64,000 nucleotides of DNA from Cristatella mucedo (taxonomy: Eukaryota; Bryozoa; Phylactolaemata; Cristatellidae), in contig WPIO01000038.1 of the NCBI GenBank assembly GCA_009760855.2, positions 2,959,001 to 3,023,000 of the forward strand. The letters are read 5' to 3'. A program made the position numbers and the translations under genes. The stretch's first letter is position 1. Each line of letters begins with the position of its first letter. The notes beneath the pieces are model-generated. The model had not been told where the DNA came from, searched no databases, and saw only the letters and a program-made list of their open reading frames with translations. This document shows positions 1-12,120 of the stretch, piece after piece.

Positions 1-179
1 GCCTACCCATCTTCGACGCCTGACCATGCTGCCACGTGACCGGAGGCCCAAAGGCGCCGGGGGAGGAGCCGAGACTCGGCGAGACTCGCGATCGAGGCGA
101 CGGCGCGGCGGTTGCAAGCACGCCCGGCCAGCTCACCGAGCGCGACGCATCCGGCAATCAGATCAAATACTGGGACTAG
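1..179 (+). pseudogene. ZR copy 0, C-terminal fragment, broken
   Basis: This is the 3' part of a ZR gene copy, cut by the window start. The frame reads LPIFDA, then a TGA where intact copies have the first cysteine of CPRC, then CCHVTGGPKA and a tail ending in KYWD before TAG at 177-179. An AATAAA lies at 285-290, as in the other copies. The stop destroys the second zinc knuckle, so this is a pseudogene unless the true start lies elsewhere. Its tail (QLTERDAS) groups it with the type A copies rather than with the intact type B copies. Confidence 0.7.
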
Positions 180-526
180 AGCGATGGACGTCGGATCGCT
201 GTACGAGTAGACTTCACGTGACTGTGCCTTCGGTGCAGTGGTGGCAGCTGGCGCTGGTGGCGGCGGGCGCGGTCAGCTCTGTGCAATAAATGCTTTGACT
301 GCACATCGAGTTTATGCTGCACAAAGTTTTCAATTTGCTCTAAAGTAAACACTGTCAGCTGCTAGAATAGACCTGTTACTACTATATCGTTCGACGCGTA
401 AGATCGACGCCAAATCAAGCGTAACTAAACCCCGCGTATCGTCTGAGAACAGTTACTAATTTAAAACCCTAACGTGCCTAGGACAAGTAAAGCCCGCGTG
501 TTGTCTGAGAACGCGATGAATGAGAA

Positions 527-592
527 CATGCAACCGACAGTAGATGGCTCAGTGTGTGGTCTCATCGCGTGCCGTCACGTTGTAGGCGGCAA
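527..592 (+). pseudogene. ZR copy 1, short internal fragment
   Basis: About 66 bases match the ZR segment encoding QPTVDGSVCGLIACRHVVGG. The match then jumps directly to the 3' flank (GCTGCCTAACATTTTC), so the rest of the ZR frame is deleted. The following 610-960 is the usual ZR downstream flank, present a second time in unit 1. It is a non-functional remnant of a further internal duplication. Confidence 0.65.
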
Positions 593-1000
593 ATTGCTGC
601 CTAACATTTTCAACATTTATGCTGCCTAACATTTTCAATTTGTTCTGAACGAAACAGTGGCCACAGCAGACCGATTGGTTACTAATACCTCTTTCGAGGT
701 GCAAGATCGTTGCAAAATCAAAAGTAAACCCTGCGCCCTGTCAGAAGACGGGTGTAGATTTGTAACCAAAACCAGCAGCGACGAGTCAGTTGCGGTGGGC
801 AAAGACGTAGTCGAGCGCCGGCTCATTTATTAATGCTACAATACTGGTGCGCTGCAAGCAGCTGCCCGTGGCCCTGCATAGGCTGCTTATGAGCGAGAAC
901 GAGGCGCTCGCTTTAACGGTCGCGGCCACGTTGGCGAGTGAAAATTCAAATTAAGCTGCAATCTAAACCGTTACTTAGGACGTCCATGACATTTCTCACA

Positions 1001-1100
1001 TAGGCAATTAACGGGCATATTATATTAATATTAATAAAATTAAAAATAATTAATATAATTAATATAAAATAATAATATACATATTAATAGGCAATTAACG
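1001..1100. mobile_element. 74-base AT-rich insertion with 13-base direct repeats
   Basis: The 13-mer TAGGCAATTAACG occurs at 1,001-1,013 and again at 1,088-1,100, flanking an almost pure AT insert (1,014-1,087). Unit 2 has a single related sequence at this point (7,021-7,036), so the direct repeat looks like a target-site duplication made after the units diverged. The insert shows no coding capacity or terminal inverted repeats. It may be the tail of a severely 5'-truncated retroposon. Confidence 0.5.
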
Positions 1101-1814
1101 ATGAGATAGAAAAACCGGTTCAACTAGGTGAGTCGTAACCACTTAAATTTGCTACTTGATAATACGATTCTTGTTCGTTTAAATAGCTTACACGAAGTGC
1201 TTTAGTTCCTTCATAATGCTAGTGTCGCCGTTTAGCACGTTCGGTACAAGATGGCATAACGGTCTTGTTCTCAAATTAAGATCTAAACACCGACTACCGG
1301 CCTTCTTTGTTAAGCACTTGATCCGTGTCCGTGTTCCCGAATTCGTCTGAAGGCCTTCTATTGAGGAACTAGGGTTTCGACTTTAGTCGCCCGCTTGGAC
1401 ACGTTGGGCGTTCTTAGCCGCCATATAACCGACAAATCTTTGCACATACTGCACGCCGGCGCAGGTGCTTGACCGGCAGCGAGTTTCCAGCATAACTTTA
1501 CTTAACTGAGGACTTTCAGTGAGCAAGCGGAAGACTCTTTTTCACGCGGAGGTGCTGCTGCCCGACACATCAAAAGAACTTTGTAGGACGAATCCTTGTT
1601 GTGGCTATTTTGAGATTATGACACTGTCATTGGCTTATGGCCTGTTGTGATTAATGACAGTGGTATAGAAGTTACAGGCGGCATAGACCTGAGGAGTCAG
1701 TTCGAGGACGCCGGGTGGGGCAGTTGCGTATTGCGCCCGCTGCGGCGTCCGCGTGAATAAACGTCTTGGAGTGTGTTCTGTACGGTACACGCACCTGCCG
1801 CTTAGAGAATTTCA

Positions 1815-1990
1815 AATAATAATAATGATAATAATAATGCACTTGATAAAGCACTCTCAGAGAACTCAATCTCTTTCTAGGCTCTTTGCATTTGCTGCAA
1901 AGGGAAATGCAATTGAATGGTGAGTAATATCATGCTTGATAAACAAACAGCATGAATAACATGGTTAGGGGTGACATGCACAGGGTCAAA
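1815..1990 (-). mobile_element. LINE-B 3' end, 5'-truncated
   Basis: On the minus strand this ends in the family's 3' signature: a GCGCC-type hairpin, TTATCAAGTGCATT and an ATT-rich microsatellite at 1,815-1,837. It matches the 3' end of the near-complete element at 57,481-57,660, including the stretch around GGGGTGACATGCACAGGGTC. Only about 175 bases remain, so it is a dead-on-arrival copy inside array unit 1. Confidence 0.8.
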
Positions 1991-3439
1991 CTACGCTTGT
2001 CCGGCATTATAGCCTGGAAAGGCACCAAGATGACAGGGAAATACGAGAAAATGCGTTACACTTTATGTGCCAATTCGCCTTATCGTTATCGTTCACCGCT
2101 TTACTAATGTCTGCCACAGATCGCGCTCAGCTAAAGTATTTGACAGATATTACAGCGGTATCTCTAGGACTGTCTGTGTCAATGCTAGGCAGACAGGATG
2201 ATGGACAAGCGAGATGAAGCGATAGATTAGCACGAGGACTGACCGAGGCAATAGCTTGTCGACCGAAACATAAACTTCTGACCTTCTTGCACTGCGTGAA
2301 GAAACGCGGTTCTAGCTAAGATTTATCGGTTAGAGAATGTTTTCTTTTTGAACAGCGCTTAAGCCGATGGCAACCTCCGGAGGCACTACCAGAAGCATTG
2401 GGGTAGCTGGAATGTCGCGTGACTGCTGGAGTGACTGGGAGATTATAGATAAGAAGATCGCTGAAACTGCTGCCGATGAGAAAGCGCCACATCAGGATCG
2501 ACGCTCATACGCTAAATAAATTGTAAAATAACAAGGTAGCGAAATAGAATTTTGCAAGTAACCATGAATGGTCTTAAACGGCTTCTTAAATCGCCCCTCA
2601 CGATGGCGGCCGTCAGGTCGACGAGGCCGATAGTGGATCTGTTACAAATATTAGAGGCTACTGCTGGCCATCCACTCCTCGAGCGATATGCAGACACCGG
2701 CAAAGGACTAATGCGTTTATACGGAACTCGGGCTGAGTCATCACGGTGATGCGAGACGGTCTGCATTCCGCGTCATATAGCCGCGTTTCGTCTTTAGCGC
2801 CTATCGGCTTCAGGACCAGTCCAGAAACGCTTATCATGCGTATCGGAAATACAACCTCCCCGGGAATCAGATCGGGCCTCCGCCGTAACACTGTCGTGTG
2901 AAATGAGCTGTCACGTGGTGTCTTGGTGCCACACATCCGAGGGTGGCTAGCCAAGGTAACGGCCGCCAGCGTCGTGCAACTCAAAACCACGCGTTGCAAG
3001 GTTGTCAGCTGCAGACGCAGACGACGAGGTGAAAGAGTCAATATGATTGGGGCCGACACTACTAAGCGCATCAGACATGCCAGCCGCTTCATAAGCCGAC
3101 TGCTGCTGACCGGTGCTGGCGGCGGTGTGAATTGCACTGTTGGCGCAGATGCAGAGCGAAAGTCTCTAGTTATCCGGAAGTAACGGCGACAGTCTGATAT
3201 TGTGATATGTGCCCGCAGACTAGAGCGGCTAGTCTGGAAAGCTCAGGTGGCGTTTTGTGGGACGTGGCATCACGGTGGAAAACGCCTACGTTTGGCATGT
3301 CGCGATTGGGACGCTGGCGTAGTTTGAGGTCGTACCGATTCCGGCTGAGAGAGGAATTTACTTCTTTCAGTCGGAACTGAGCAGAGTCACCTAGTAATAC
3401 TCTACTTGACGGCATGGCGTTTTCTCAGTGCGCATTAAC

Positions 3440-3600
3440 GCTACCGATTACAGCTAAAATGTATATAATGTAATCCATTTTGAACGCACCTCAGAGATCC
3501 TAATTTCTATTGAGGCACTTCCGTATGCAACGGGGCTTGAGCCCACGACGTTAGTCAGACCTTAGTCGGGGCGAGCATTTTACGCCCTAGGCTAAATTAG
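3440..3600 (-). mobile_element. SINE-2 (tRNA head, LINE-B-like tail)
   Basis: Read on the minus strand it has a degenerate tRNA-derived head (B-box-like GGGCTTGAGCCC on the plus strand as GGGCTTGAGCCCACGACG) and a tail resembling the LINE-B 3' hairpin, ending near 3,455. The same insertion is present at the matching position of unit 2 (8,590-8,745), so it predates the unit 1/unit 2 duplication. Confidence 0.6.
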
Positions 3601-4096
3601 TCCCGCACAGTTGCACTTACTAATTCCTAATTCTTCGAAGGAGACTGCGAAAGTTGGCACGGAAATGCGGTTTGAATCCAGACATTCTGAACATTATCTT
3701 TGGTTACTATAACATAAATGCTCTTATTAGCTTATTTCACGTTCTTACGTTGAGCAGCTTCAAGCTTACGAACTTGCAACTTACGTTCCTAGCCATGCTT
3801 TATTCTTCAAATGAAAACGTGCTGAGTTAGTTGTGTAAATAACACCTGCCTCTGTGTGGTGACTAAAAGAACCGGCCACTTCTAACTTTCTGGCAACGTT
3901 ACGTCAACATTCGGTCGCTCTTTATCTCTGCCATCACGTGCTGCAGGCAAGGCTGCCGATGTGTATCGGGGCAAACTTCGAATCACTTCAATGCACCAAC
4001 TGTGCATTAATCAGTCGCGTTTTTAACCGGAAAGCTAACTATGCATCTACCTTGTAAAACAACGGACTGCAGCGAAGAAGCCACTATTTCATTCTA

Positions 4097-4759
4097 ATGT
4101 ATCTCCGCCTGTAACTCCACAAAGTCATAAAGACCATGTGGGTGTTACGCAGGAGAGTTTTGTATAGCGCACTCACAGCCTAAGCGGCTTTCGGTACGCA
4201 TTCGGTAGCCAACAGACTTCGTCTCACGCAACAAAGAGAAAGTGGAAAGCATAGCAGAGTCAGGAGAGCAGTTGAGGTAGTGAGTAGCATAGAAGTAGCA
4301 GTTCAAGACCGCTGAAAAAGATGTGCCATAGCCGGCAGTAGGACAGTAGTTGTCGTTGCGTAAGAATTGTGGAAGCGAGTTCTACAGCCTGCAGAGCTAA
4401 AGCTTCTTTCACCAACTGTCTTTAAGCGGAGGAATGGGACAGCTAATTTATTGTCCACACAGGACCTGAGGGCGCGAACAGGCTGAAACTGATGCAGCAG
4501 CTCAGCTAGGTATGAAGGAGCCAAGCCGTGGCAGGCCTTGTGGGTCAGCGTAGGAACTTTGCTCTGCATCCTTTGCTCAACCGGCAACCATCCTAGCTCT
4601 TTCAGCAGAGGCGACACGTGCTCAAACCGCTGGGACTTGAAGACCAGCCTTGCAGCCATATTATTAGTCCGCTGTAGTGGCATAATAGGTTTCTTTGGCA
4701 GCCCTGCCAAAAGGGCATTACAATAATCAATCCGAGACAGAACTAAATAGCTAGTTAAA
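4097..4759 (-). mobile_element. LINE-A, 5'-truncated copy
   Basis: On the minus strand it encodes the C-terminal part of the LINE-A reverse transcriptase polyprotein, including [35 protein letters not shown] and [20 protein letters not shown]. It then carries the 3' UTR ending in the family's GGAGATAC terminus at 4,097. Coding is broken after SSAG by a small deletion. Flanking host sequence on both sides matches intact unit 4 at about 11,190-11,205, which shows the empty site. It is the same family as 23,987-25,381. Confidence 0.8.
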
Positions 4760-4833
4760 TTGCTGCTATGCATACGTTGACGTTTGTGCAGCACCCTGAG
4801 GTAGCAGCCAAGTGAAGAGGACCGTCGATTGAG

Positions 4834-5001
<168 letters not shown>

Positions 5002-5986
5002 TCAGGCGCTTGCTTAGGTGAGCTCTTTAAGCTCTCTGGCAAAAAAGTGCGGCCAACCACTAATTCGTTGAAGATCTCATGCTGCAGTGTTGTCTAAAGA
5101 TGTGAACAAAGACAATCCCACCATAATTCCACCATTGTCCGGAAGTATTTTCAAATTCCTCATGAATTGTCCTTCGTTAATATTAGGTGCATCTTAATAT
5201 CAGTCAACGCTTTCGAAACGGGTGGCACATAAGCGTATCTACTTCTCGGGTAACTAAGTTTGCTGGGCGTGCTTTAATTGCGTCTTGTTGTCGTTCGTAA
5301 TACTCAATGCCCCATGTAGGTATAAATCGATTCATCATCGGCCTCATTTCAAAGGTGAATCTACGGAGAAGCAGGCAAATTGTCTTGACTTTAAGCTTTC
5401 GTAACAAAGCTAAGATAGTAAAATTTCTGATCAGAATTGGTGTTCGAAAACTTTGCTGTGATTACAAATGCATGCTTATTACACGTGAGATATCGTAGCT
5501 AAAGAGGATGTTACTGAGCTTGCTGCAATTTCTCGGACAGACGCCGTTTAATCTCAGTACGCTAAACGTAAAATTACTTTTTTTTTAAATTGGTGGGTAG
5601 GAGAATGAGAGATGAGGCTACTGCTGGTCAAGTGCAAGTGTAGTCGAGTTTGTCAGGCCATCTAGCGTTGAGTGAGACGCTCACATACTGACTGACACAT
5701 ACAGGCCGACGCACAACATTAGCGGATGCAATTGCTATGTCGCCATAAAGTGATGACGAAACATCCTGTTTAGGAACAAATATAAGAGACGTAGTAGAGG
5801 CTCACAGGCATGCCAATTTGTGTACTCGGGTAAGTGTCGGTCGGAACGTGCTTTAATTTTAGCGTCAAATATAATGCATGCAACCGCGCATCAATCACTT
5901 TGCCTAGTCGTATTTCCAAGTGCCGTTCACTTGTAGCATATTTACCACCTGAAAGTAAGATTATAATTTGAGAGACGCTGTATAAG

Positions 5987-6507
5987 ATGAGCAACGTACC
6001 GTACAAATACGTTCATCCAGCTTTAGTCAGCATGCCAGAGGAGATGCTGGAAAGAATAAAGAACGGTAAGAAGATCGCTCCTCGTGCGTCACTCAGCATC
6101 GTGCGCGGCAAGAGCAGCTCGCGGGCCCGGAAAGCTCTGAATCTCTAAGATACGTCGCCCGAAAAGCGCTATTTCTTCGGTGGCCGCAGCACGCGATTCG
6201 TGAAATGCATTGAAACGCTGTGCAACCGACGGTAGATGGCTCAGTGTGTGGTCTCATTGCGTGCCGTCACGTTGTAGGCGGCAACTTTTATCCGACGTGT
6301 CCGTCCCGCTTGCACACGTCCCGGATTCCGACGAGCCTACCCATCTTCGACGCCTGTCCTCGCTGCCACGTGACAAGAGGCCCAAAGGCGCTGGGGGAGG
6401 AGCCGAGGTTCAGCGAGACTCACGATCGAGGCGACGGTCTGGTGGTTGCGAGCACGCCCGGCCAGCTCACCGCGCGCGACGCATCTGGCGATCAGATGAA
6501 ATACTAG
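5987..6507 (+). pseudogene. ZR copy 2 (type A), stop and frameshift
   Basis: The copy starts MSNVPYKYVHPALVSMPEEM in the same context as intact copies (GTATAAGATGAGC). TAA interrupts it after KALNL at about 6,146. A one-base deletion near 6,221 (GAAACGCTGTGCAACC instead of GACGCACGTGCAACC) then shifts the frame. The C-terminal half is open again to TAG at 6,507, but the first knuckle reads TCPSRL instead of TCPFCL, losing one zinc-binding cysteine. The CPRC knuckle is kept. AATAAA is at 6,618-6,623. The deletion and the Cys-to-Arg change are shared with copies 3 and 5, which defines type A. I judge it a pseudogene. Confidence 0.75.
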
Positions 6508-8380
6508 AACTAGAGCGATGGACGCCGAATCACCGTGCGAGCTGAAGTCATATGACTGCTTCCGCGTCGCGGTGGTGGCAGCTGGCGCTGGTGGCGGCGG
6601 CACGGTCTACTCTGCCCAATAAATGCTTTGACTGCACGTCGAGTTTATGCTGCCTAACGTTTTCAATATGTTCGGAACAACGCAGTGGCCACTACTAACC
6701 GACTGATTACTAATACTTCCTTCGAGGTGCAAGATCGTTGCAAAACCAAGGATGAGTACACCCTGAGCGTTTTCTGAGCAAGGGTGCGGATTTGTAACCA
6801 AAACCAGCAGCGACGAGTCAGTTGAAGTTGAAAAAGACGTAGTCGGGCGCCGGCTCATCTCTTAACGCGGCTGGTGCGCTGAAAGCCGCTGCCTGGGTCA
6901 TGCACAGAGTCCAGTGGGAACGGGCGCGAGGCGGTCGCTTAACGATCGCGTCAGCGTCAGTGAGCGAAAGATTAATTAAGCTTCAATCCAAACTACTGCT
7001 TCGGATTTGAATGAAGTTTTACACATAAGCAATTTATGATGGGAGAGAGCACGTTGAGACTAGTTCAACTAGATGCGTCGTAAACACTTAAATTTGTTAC
7101 TTTATATTTAACAGTGAAGGATACTAAATTGTTCGCCGTTTTAACGTGCTGGAAATATATTTGGTTGCGTTAGCTACGATGAGAGGCAGCATAATACACT
7201 CACTTCATAGCTCTAGTGCCGCCGTTCATCGCGCTCAGTACGAGATGCCATAACGGTCTCGCTCGTCAACAATGATCTCAGCTCCGACTACTGGCCGTAC
7301 TAGTTTAGCACTTGAACCGTGTAGCCGAACTCGTCTGAAGGCCTTCAGTTGAGCGACGGGGATTTCGACTTTAGTCGCCCGCTCGAACACGTTGTGCACA
7401 CTTGATCGCCAGATACCCGACCAATATGTCCGCAGACGGCACGCCGGCACTTGAATATGGCACGTGACTGCTGGAGTGAGGAAGATCAGAGACCAGATCT
7501 CCAAAAGTGCTGGCGATGAGACGACCCCACAAGATTGACGCTCCTAATGTAAATTATAGCGTAACGAGGCAGCACAATAGAATTTCGCAAGTAACCATTA
7601 ATCGGGTTATAAGGCTTCTTAAATCCCCCCACCCGCTCGAGCAGCCGTAAGGACTACAAGGCAGTGTAGTGGATCTGCTAGAAATATTAGAGGCCACTGA
7701 TGGCCATTAATTCCTCAAGCGACAAGTGGAAACCGGTAAACGTGTATTACTTTTACGCGGAACTCAGGCGGAGTCACTGCGGTGATGCGAGATGCGAGAT
7801 GGTCTGCGTTCCGCGTCGCAAAGCCGCGTTTCGTCTTTAGCGCCACTCGGCATCAGGACCCGTCCGGAAATGCCATTCATGCCTGCCGCTATAAAACCTG
7901 CATGGGAAGGTGATCAGGCCATCGCCGTAGCTCATTCGCTTGAAATAGACTGTCGCGTAGTGTCTCGGTGCCATACTTCAGAACGTGGCTAGCCAATGTA
8001 ACGGCCGCCAGCTCCGTGCAACTCACAACGACGCGTTGCACTTTCGTCAGCTGCAGACGCAGATGAAGAGGTGAAAGAGTCACTATGATTAGGGCCGGCG
8101 CTACTATACGCGTCAGACATGCCAACCGCTTCATATGCCGACTGCTGCTGACAAGTGCTGGTAGCGGTGTGAAAGGCACTGTTCGCACCGATGCAGAGCG
8201 ATAGTCTGGAGTGAACCGAAAGTAACGGCGACGATCTGACATTGCGATATATGCCCGTAGACTAGAACGGCTAGTCTGGAAAGCTCGGGTGGCGTTTTGT
8301 GGGACGTGGCGCCACTAGCTAAACGCGTATCGTTAGTTAGTCGCCATTGGGAAGCCGGAGTAGTTGAGGTCGTACCGATG

Positions 8381-8382
<2 letters not shown>

Positions 8383-8465
<83 letters not shown>
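8383..8465. repeat. (GA)n microsatellite
   Basis: About 83 bases of uninterrupted GA repeat in the unit 2 flank. Unit 1 has only GAGAGAGG at the same point (3,346), so this is a local expansion. Confidence 0.97.
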
Positions 8466-8468
<3 letters not shown>

Positions 8469-8589
8469 CTTACTTCTTTTCCGACAGTACTGAGCAGAGT
8501 CATCAAGTAACTCGACGAGGACGACTACTACAACTACTCGACGACGTGACGTTTTCTTAGTGCACAATAGTGCTACCGGTCACGGCTAA

Positions 8590-8745
8590 AATGTATGCAA
8601 TGTAATTCATTTTGAACGCACCTCGGAAATCTTACTTTCTGTTGAGGCGCTTTGTGCATGCCGCGGGGCTCGAGCCCACCAAAAAAAAATCACGCCTTGG
8701 TTGGGGCTAGTATCTTCTCCCACTTGGCTAAAGTAGTCCCGCAGA
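8590..8745 (-). mobile_element. SINE-2 (unit 2 copy of the 3,440 insertion)
   Basis: Minus-strand tRNA-like head with a GGGCTCGAGCCC B-box-like palindrome, then a LINE-B-like tail. Both flanks align with those of the SINE-2 at 3,440-3,600, so it was inherited by unit duplication rather than inserted independently. A run of nine A interrupts the head. Confidence 0.6.
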
Positions 8746-8889
8746 GCTGCACTAACTAATTCCTAATTCGTCGAAGGAGACTGCGAAAGTCGGAACGGAA
8801 ATGTGGTTTCATTCCAAACATTCTGAAGATTATCGTTGGTTACCCTAATATAAGCGCGCGTATCAGCTTCTTTTACGGTCATAGGTTTA

Positions 8890-9078
8890 GTTGTGAGCCG
8901 TGATGGCACACTAGGTAAGGCGGTTGCTTTCGCAACCTCGGTCGTGAGGTCGTGGGTTCGACTCCTGCAGTGGGCGATTCTTTATTGCCACTGCAAGCGG
9001 TGGTGATAGCCGTAAAAGGCTCTTCTGTCACTATACAAAAAGAGGCTGTTTAATCAGCTAGGATTTTATTTATTTATT
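8890..9078 (+). mobile_element. SINE-1 (tRNA-derived)
   Basis: Starts GTGAGCCGTGATGGCACACT. It has an A-box-like start, a canonical B box (GGTTCGACTCC), a conserved middle part (GCCACTGCAAGCGGTGGTGAT) and an ATTT-repeat tail. Unit 1 at about 3,752 gives the empty site, since host sequence on both sides is collinear there. A short TTTAG flanks both ends, consistent with a small target-site duplication. Confidence 0.85.
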
Positions 9079-9259
9079 AATTTAGTAGCTTCAAACGACC
9101 TTGCAACTAACTTAACCAGCCGTGCTTTAGTCTTCAAAGGCAAACTAGCCGAGTTAGTTGTGTAAAGAATACCTGCCCCTGTGTGGCAACTAAGAGGACT
9201 TGCCACTACTAACTTGCGGGCAAATGCATCAACGTTTGATCGCTGTTTATCAGACCAAG

Positions 9260-12120
9260 ACATAACCATTTTTGATCAGAATTGGATTTGCAAACCATTG
9301 CGGCGCTTGAACTTTGCAGTGTCTGAAAATAGGTGCCGATTTAACGTGAAATATCGGAACGAAAGAGGCTTTCACTGAGCTTGCTGCGATTTCTCGGGTG
9401 GCAGTCGTTTGATCGCTTCAGCCTAAACACGAATTCGATTGTTTTTTTAACTTGGTGGGTCGGAGGAGCAGCGATGGGACAATTGCTGGTCAACTGTATG
9501 CGTAGGTGAGTTCGTCAGACCATCTAGCATTGAGTGGGACGCTCACGTAGTCTTACGCACGTAAAGGGATGGAAATGCTATGTCGCCATAAAGCGATGAC
9601 GAAATGTTCTCTTTAGTAAAAAACAAAATATAAGAGATTTCGCGGAGGCTAATAGTCATGCCAATGTGTGCACTCGAGTACTCGAGTAAGCGTCTTTCGC
9701 AACATGCTTTTACTCGTGCCTGCATGTAATGCAACTGCGCTTTAAGCACTTCGCCTAGTCGTATTTCCAAGTGTCGTTCATTTGTAGCATATTTACCACC
9801 TGAAAGAGAGATAATAATTTGAGAGACACTGTATAAGATGAGCAACGAATCGTACAAATACTGTCATCCAGCTACAGTCAGCATGCCAGAGAAGATGCTG
9901 GAAAGAATAAAGAACGGTAAGAAGATCGCTCCTCATGCGTCGCTCAGTATCGTGCGCGTCTGGAGCAGCTCGCGAGCCGCAACGCGCTGAATCTCTCAGA
10001 TACGTCGCTCGCAAAGCGCTATTTCCTCGGTGGCCGCTTCAGGCGATTCGTGAAATGCATTGAAACGCTGTGCAACCGACACTAGATGGCTCAGTGTGTG
10101 GTCCCATCGCGTGCCGTCATGTTGTAGGCGGCAACTTTTATCCGACGTGTCCGTCCCGCTTGTACACCTCCCGGATTCCGACGAGCCTACCCATCTTCGA
10201 CGCCTGTCCTCGCTGCCACGTGACAAGAGGCCCAAAGGCGCTGGGGAAGGAGCCGAGGTTCAGCGAGACTCACGATCGAGCTGATGGCCCGGTGGTTGCG
10301 AGCACGCCCGGCCAGCTCACCGCGCGCGACGCATCCAGCGATGCGATGAAATACTGGATCTAGAGCGATGGACGTCGAATCTCTGTGCGAACAGACGTCA
10401 CATGACTGCGTCCGCGACGCGGCGGCGGCAGCTGGCGCTGGTGGCGGCGGCACGGTTCACTCTGCCCAATAAATGCTTTGACTGAACGTCGAGTTTATGC
10501 TGCCCAACGTTTTCAATTTGTTCGGAACAAAACAGTGGCCACTACTAACCGATGCGGTTACTAGTATCTCCTTCAAGGTGCAAGGTCGTTGCAAAACCAA
10601 CGATGAGTAAACCCCGCCCGTTGTCTGAGGAAGGATGCGGATTTGTAACCAAAACCAGCAGCGACGAGTCAGCTGAAGTCGGCAAAGACGTAGTCTTAGT
10701 CTTTCGTAGAACTTGTGCAGCTTTGCACGCGGCTGATCTCTTAGCGCGGCTGGTGCGCTGGAAGCCGCTGCCTGGGGCCCTGCACTGAGTGCGTCGGAAC
10801 GGTCACGAGGCGATCGCTTAGCGATCGCGTCAGCGTCATTGAGCGAAAGATTATTTTCAGCTGAAATCTAACCGCTGCTTCGAATTTTAATGAAGTTTTA
10901 CACATGCAATCTATGATTGGAGAGAGCACGTTGAGACTAGCTCACCTAGGTGCGTCATAAACACTTGAGTTTGTTATTGGGAAGCCGGCGTAGTCGACGT
11001 CGCACCGATAAAGACTGAGAGAGGGATTTACTTCTTTTCAGTCAGTACAGAGCAGAGTCATCAAGTAATACTCTGCTCGGCAAACCTAGACTCACTTCAA
11101 TGCACCAACAGTGCATTAAGCAGTCGCGTTTTTAACAGGAAAGCTAATTAGCACCGGCTTGTAAGCAACTGACTGTAGCGCCGAACTCGCTATTTCATTT
11201 GTGCAGCTATGCATACGCTGATGATGTTAGTGCAGCGACCTGAGAGTAAAAGTTTGCGTTCAATGCAGGCACCAGAGTTGGAGCCGAGTCAAGAGGACCT
11301 TCGATTAAGTGTGTGGCCACGTCATTTCCTATGCATGAGGCCTACAAACAAACAAACAAACAGGGTCGGTTGCCTTAAGGAACGAACCGCTGCGCATACT
11401 TTGTGGTTTAACGTTTCAAACCGTCGTGGGTGTCAAACATTTCTGAAAAATCTTCTTGATGCCAATGCCTCGTTAAATGTGGTTAGGATGGCCACATTTG
11501 TAGATGCTTGTAGAATGTAGCCCCAGAGCCTCGGTATACAGAAGAACCCTTTTAACAGTCGCGAAATCAGGCAGAGCCACAGTGCAAACTTGTTTCTAAT
11601 TGCACCTGTTGTTCGGATGGCAAACTAATGCATTCGTCACCTCCAAACGATATGAAAAAGTACCCGCGGAGACTATATTTGTTAGCTTAAAGCTGTGACT
11701 TCAAAGCGGGATACTGACGAATTACATTGGTAAAATCCAATTCGTGAAAGCTCGTTTACCAGCAACACCAACCTATCGTGGCCGTCCGAACGATGAACTC
11801 CTAATGAGGATGACTGACCGAGCAAGACTTATAAATTCCCCGAAAGCCAGCGCTAAACAATTTAGGAGCTGTACGGCGAGGACTTAGCATGCTAGATGAG
11901 ATAAGGTTACAACAACTCTGTACAACAGCGTTTATGTAGAGAAGTGATTAATGTGTTAGTCTGAATTTACGAGCAAGGCTAAATAATGACGCGATCTTAA
12001 ATCACCATTCGCAGCTTCCGAACGAGTCGTCGCGCGTAAGGCACCTGCTTTTTGCTTTATTATCTGTCCGTCTATATAAATACTTATTGCATCGGTACAG
12101 CACCCGAAGAGAGCTTTATC
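9260..12120. repeat. Array unit 3 (internally deleted)
   Basis: Carries ZR copy 3 and its flanks. About 1.25 kb of the 3' flank present in unit 2 (7,100-8,348) is missing; the join is at about 10,976 (TTGTTATTGGGAAGCC). The same junction occurs in unit 5 at about 25,420, so the two share a common ancestor after the deletion. The 11,205-12,120 part has open reading stretches that are also open in the near-identical duplicate (25,650-26,570). I see no domain, and that identity reflects recency. Confidence 0.75.
9838..10363 (+). pseudogene. ZR copy 3 (type A), two frameshifts
   Basis: ATG at 9,838 opens MSNESYKYCHPATVSMPEKM, but a one-base deletion near 9,976 leads to a TGA at 9,988. The type A deletion near 10,070 shifts the frame again. 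The C-terminal half then reads QPTLDGSVCGPIACRHVVGG and continues to TAG at 10,363, ending in KYWI. The first knuckle is CPSR (one cysteine lost) and the second is CPRC. AATAAA is at 10,468-10,473. The sister copy in the other block is 22,946-23,407. Confidence 0.75.

Noticed and set aside
2658-3137. 159-codon minus frame, with a 117-codon partner at 7,889-8,242
   Set aside because: Similarity between the two follows from unit duplication. Differences are not concentrated at silent sites and no domain is seen.
8297-8567. Arg-Glu and Leu-Ser repeat frames
   Set aside because: Artefact of the GA microsatellite.
8893-8965. tRNA gene candidate
   Set aside because: Belongs to SINE-1, repeated many times with the same body and ATTT tail.
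11209-11520. 103-codon frame, duplicated at 25,654-25,965
   Set aside because: Open in both only because the duplication is recent; contains a CAAA repeat and no motif.
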